Assembly: GCA_903893785.1 (NCBI GenBank)
Contig: CAITNQ010000253.1
Span: forward strand, 1-64,000
Direction: 5' to 3'
Source of the DNA: an uncultured Gemmatimonadota bacterium
GTDB taxonomy: Bacteria > Latescibacterota > UBA2968 > UBA8231
Length of the DNA: 64,000 nt
Shown here: positions 63,601 through 64,000 of the stretch, one piece after another
How the letters are laid out: each line of letters opens with the position of its first letter
Numbering within the stretch: the stretch's first letter is position 1
The notes under the pieces: generated by a model
The model's input: the letters and a program-made list of their open reading frames with translations, nothing else
Told to the model about the DNA's origin: nothing
The model's database searches: none
Made by a program: the position numbers and the translations under genes

Positions 63601-64000
63601 GTGGTCAACCGTTCCGTCGTCAGGGCCACAGCCTGGCGTCTCCCGGGGCTGGTCTGCGCGTACAGTATCTGTCGGCCAATCGTGTACGAGGTACTCGCCA
63701 GCCGCCGCTGCAGAAACAGGCGCCACTCGTCCAGCCCGGCGAACAGCAGCCGCCACGTCTCAGGGCGGGCGGTGTGCACGCCGTCCATGCCCAGCAGCGA
63801 CTCGTCGTACAGCCCCGCCAAGGCTCCTGCATCGGCAGCCTCCCAAGCCCGCTGGTCGGCCGTCAGGGCGGCTGCCACCTCGGCATCGACAACGCCGGCG
63901 CCGGCCGGCGCCGGCAGCAGCGAATCGCCCAGGTCATCCACCTGCAGGGTGATGCGCCAGTCCTTCTCAACCTTGCGCAGCAGCCACCACCGACGGACGC
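63483..64000 (-). CDS. SnoaL/DUF4440-like (NTF2-fold) protein, N-terminus off right edge
   Basis: Last about 172 residues of a gene that enters from the right edge; the frame is open through 64000. Residues after the DAEVAAALTADQRAWEAADAGALAGLY stretch look like an NTF2-fold domain ending WLLVRRGGDWKVYTFCYGFRLL. A segment just before it, RRWWLLRKVEKDWRITLQ, looks like the end of another such domain, so the protein may hold two in tandem. These folds bind small molecules. The function is not known. A GTG at 63941 could start a shorter protein. The 3' end is duplicated (see 63275-63600). Confidence 0.65.
   Translation of the reverse strand, partial: VRRWWLLRKVEKDWRITLQVDDLGDSLLPAPAGAGVVDAEVAAALTADQRAWEAADAGALAGLYDESLLGMDGVHTARPETWRLLFAGLDEWRLFLQRRLASTSYTIGRQILYAQTSPGRRQAVALTTERLTTRLRAGDQAETLERQVLWLLVRRGGDWKVYTFCYGFRLL

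Noticed and set aside
63220..63756. Minus-strand frame with two near-identical halves
   Set aside because: Product of the 163-bp duplication read out of frame; the true frame is the one ending at 63483.

Overview
The window is GC-rich (by eye about two thirds G+C), densely packed bacterial chromosome with long same-strand operons and many overlapping stop/start codons. The cell envelope is Gram-negative: there is an LptE-like LPS-assembly lipoprotein, a TolC-family outer-membrane channel, two MlaC-type periplasmic lipid carriers, many lipobox signal peptides and a PBP1A. Mixed into this are a DprE1-like oxidase, a GerW/DUF2953 pair, two Gfo/Idh/MocA oxidoreductases, a sugar-phosphate-isomerase TIM barrel, a URO-D family protein, FG-GAP proteins and a TPR/UnbV lipoprotein. 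That mixture suggests an uncultured lineage near the FCB superphylum (for example Latescibacterota or a relative) rather than a well-studied phylum. This placement is an inference from gene content. No insertion sequence, prophage or CRISPR array was seen.

Layout. 1-3.4 kb: a DprE1-like oxidase running off the left edge, divergent from glgB. 3.5-9.3 kb (+): a cyclic-nucleotide-binding/receiver fusion, a DppC-type permease, a TPR lipoprotein, a small lipoprotein and a Gfo/Idh/MocA oxidoreductase. 9.5-13.9 kb (-): DppB permease, DppA-like binding protein, a secreted protein and a sugar isomerase. 14-18.5 kb (-): an operon running M23 peptidase, Minf_1886-type protein, LarC with a giant His-rich insert, FG-GAP protein. 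18.6-24 kb: rlmN (+), GerW/DUF2953 (-), and an envelope trio with a MotE-like protein (+). 24-29.7 kb (-): PBP1A and a 1094-residue lipoprotein, then a tRNA-Gly (+).

29.9-38.6 kb is the most distinctive region. A six-gene minus-strand operon (nucleotidyltransferase, CDP-alcohol phosphotransferase, LPG-synthase-TM flippase-like protein, TolC, MlaC-DUF3047 fusion, MlaC) diverges from a two-gene plus-strand operon that repeats the first two functions. Together they look like a pathway that activates a polar head group, makes a phospholipid or phosphodiester product from it, and moves the product to the outer membrane. The head group cannot be read from sequence.

38.5-45.6 kb: a diheme cytochrome c, a divergent UvrA, metG and a second Gfo/Idh/MocA oxidoreductase. 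45.6-45.9 kb: a short promoter-to-terminator unit with an almost complete complement of the 16S rRNA 3' end. 45.9-53.3 kb (-): a branched-chain-amino-acid-type ABC transporter (livKHMGF) with a phenylacetate-CoA-ligase-like gene and a URO-D family gene. 53.3-61.5 kb (-): mnmG, lipA with a small-molecule kinase, a GT87-like glycosyltransferase, a tail-specific protease and coaX. 61.7-64 kb: M23 peptidase and lptE (+), convergent with a gene running off the right edge.

Two tandem duplications, at 42.2-42.4 kb and 63.3-63.6 kb, each copy the tail of one or two genes and leave the genes intact. Several sigma70-type promoters (TTGACN, 17 bp, TATAAT-like) can be read by eye, which helps to set operon boundaries.
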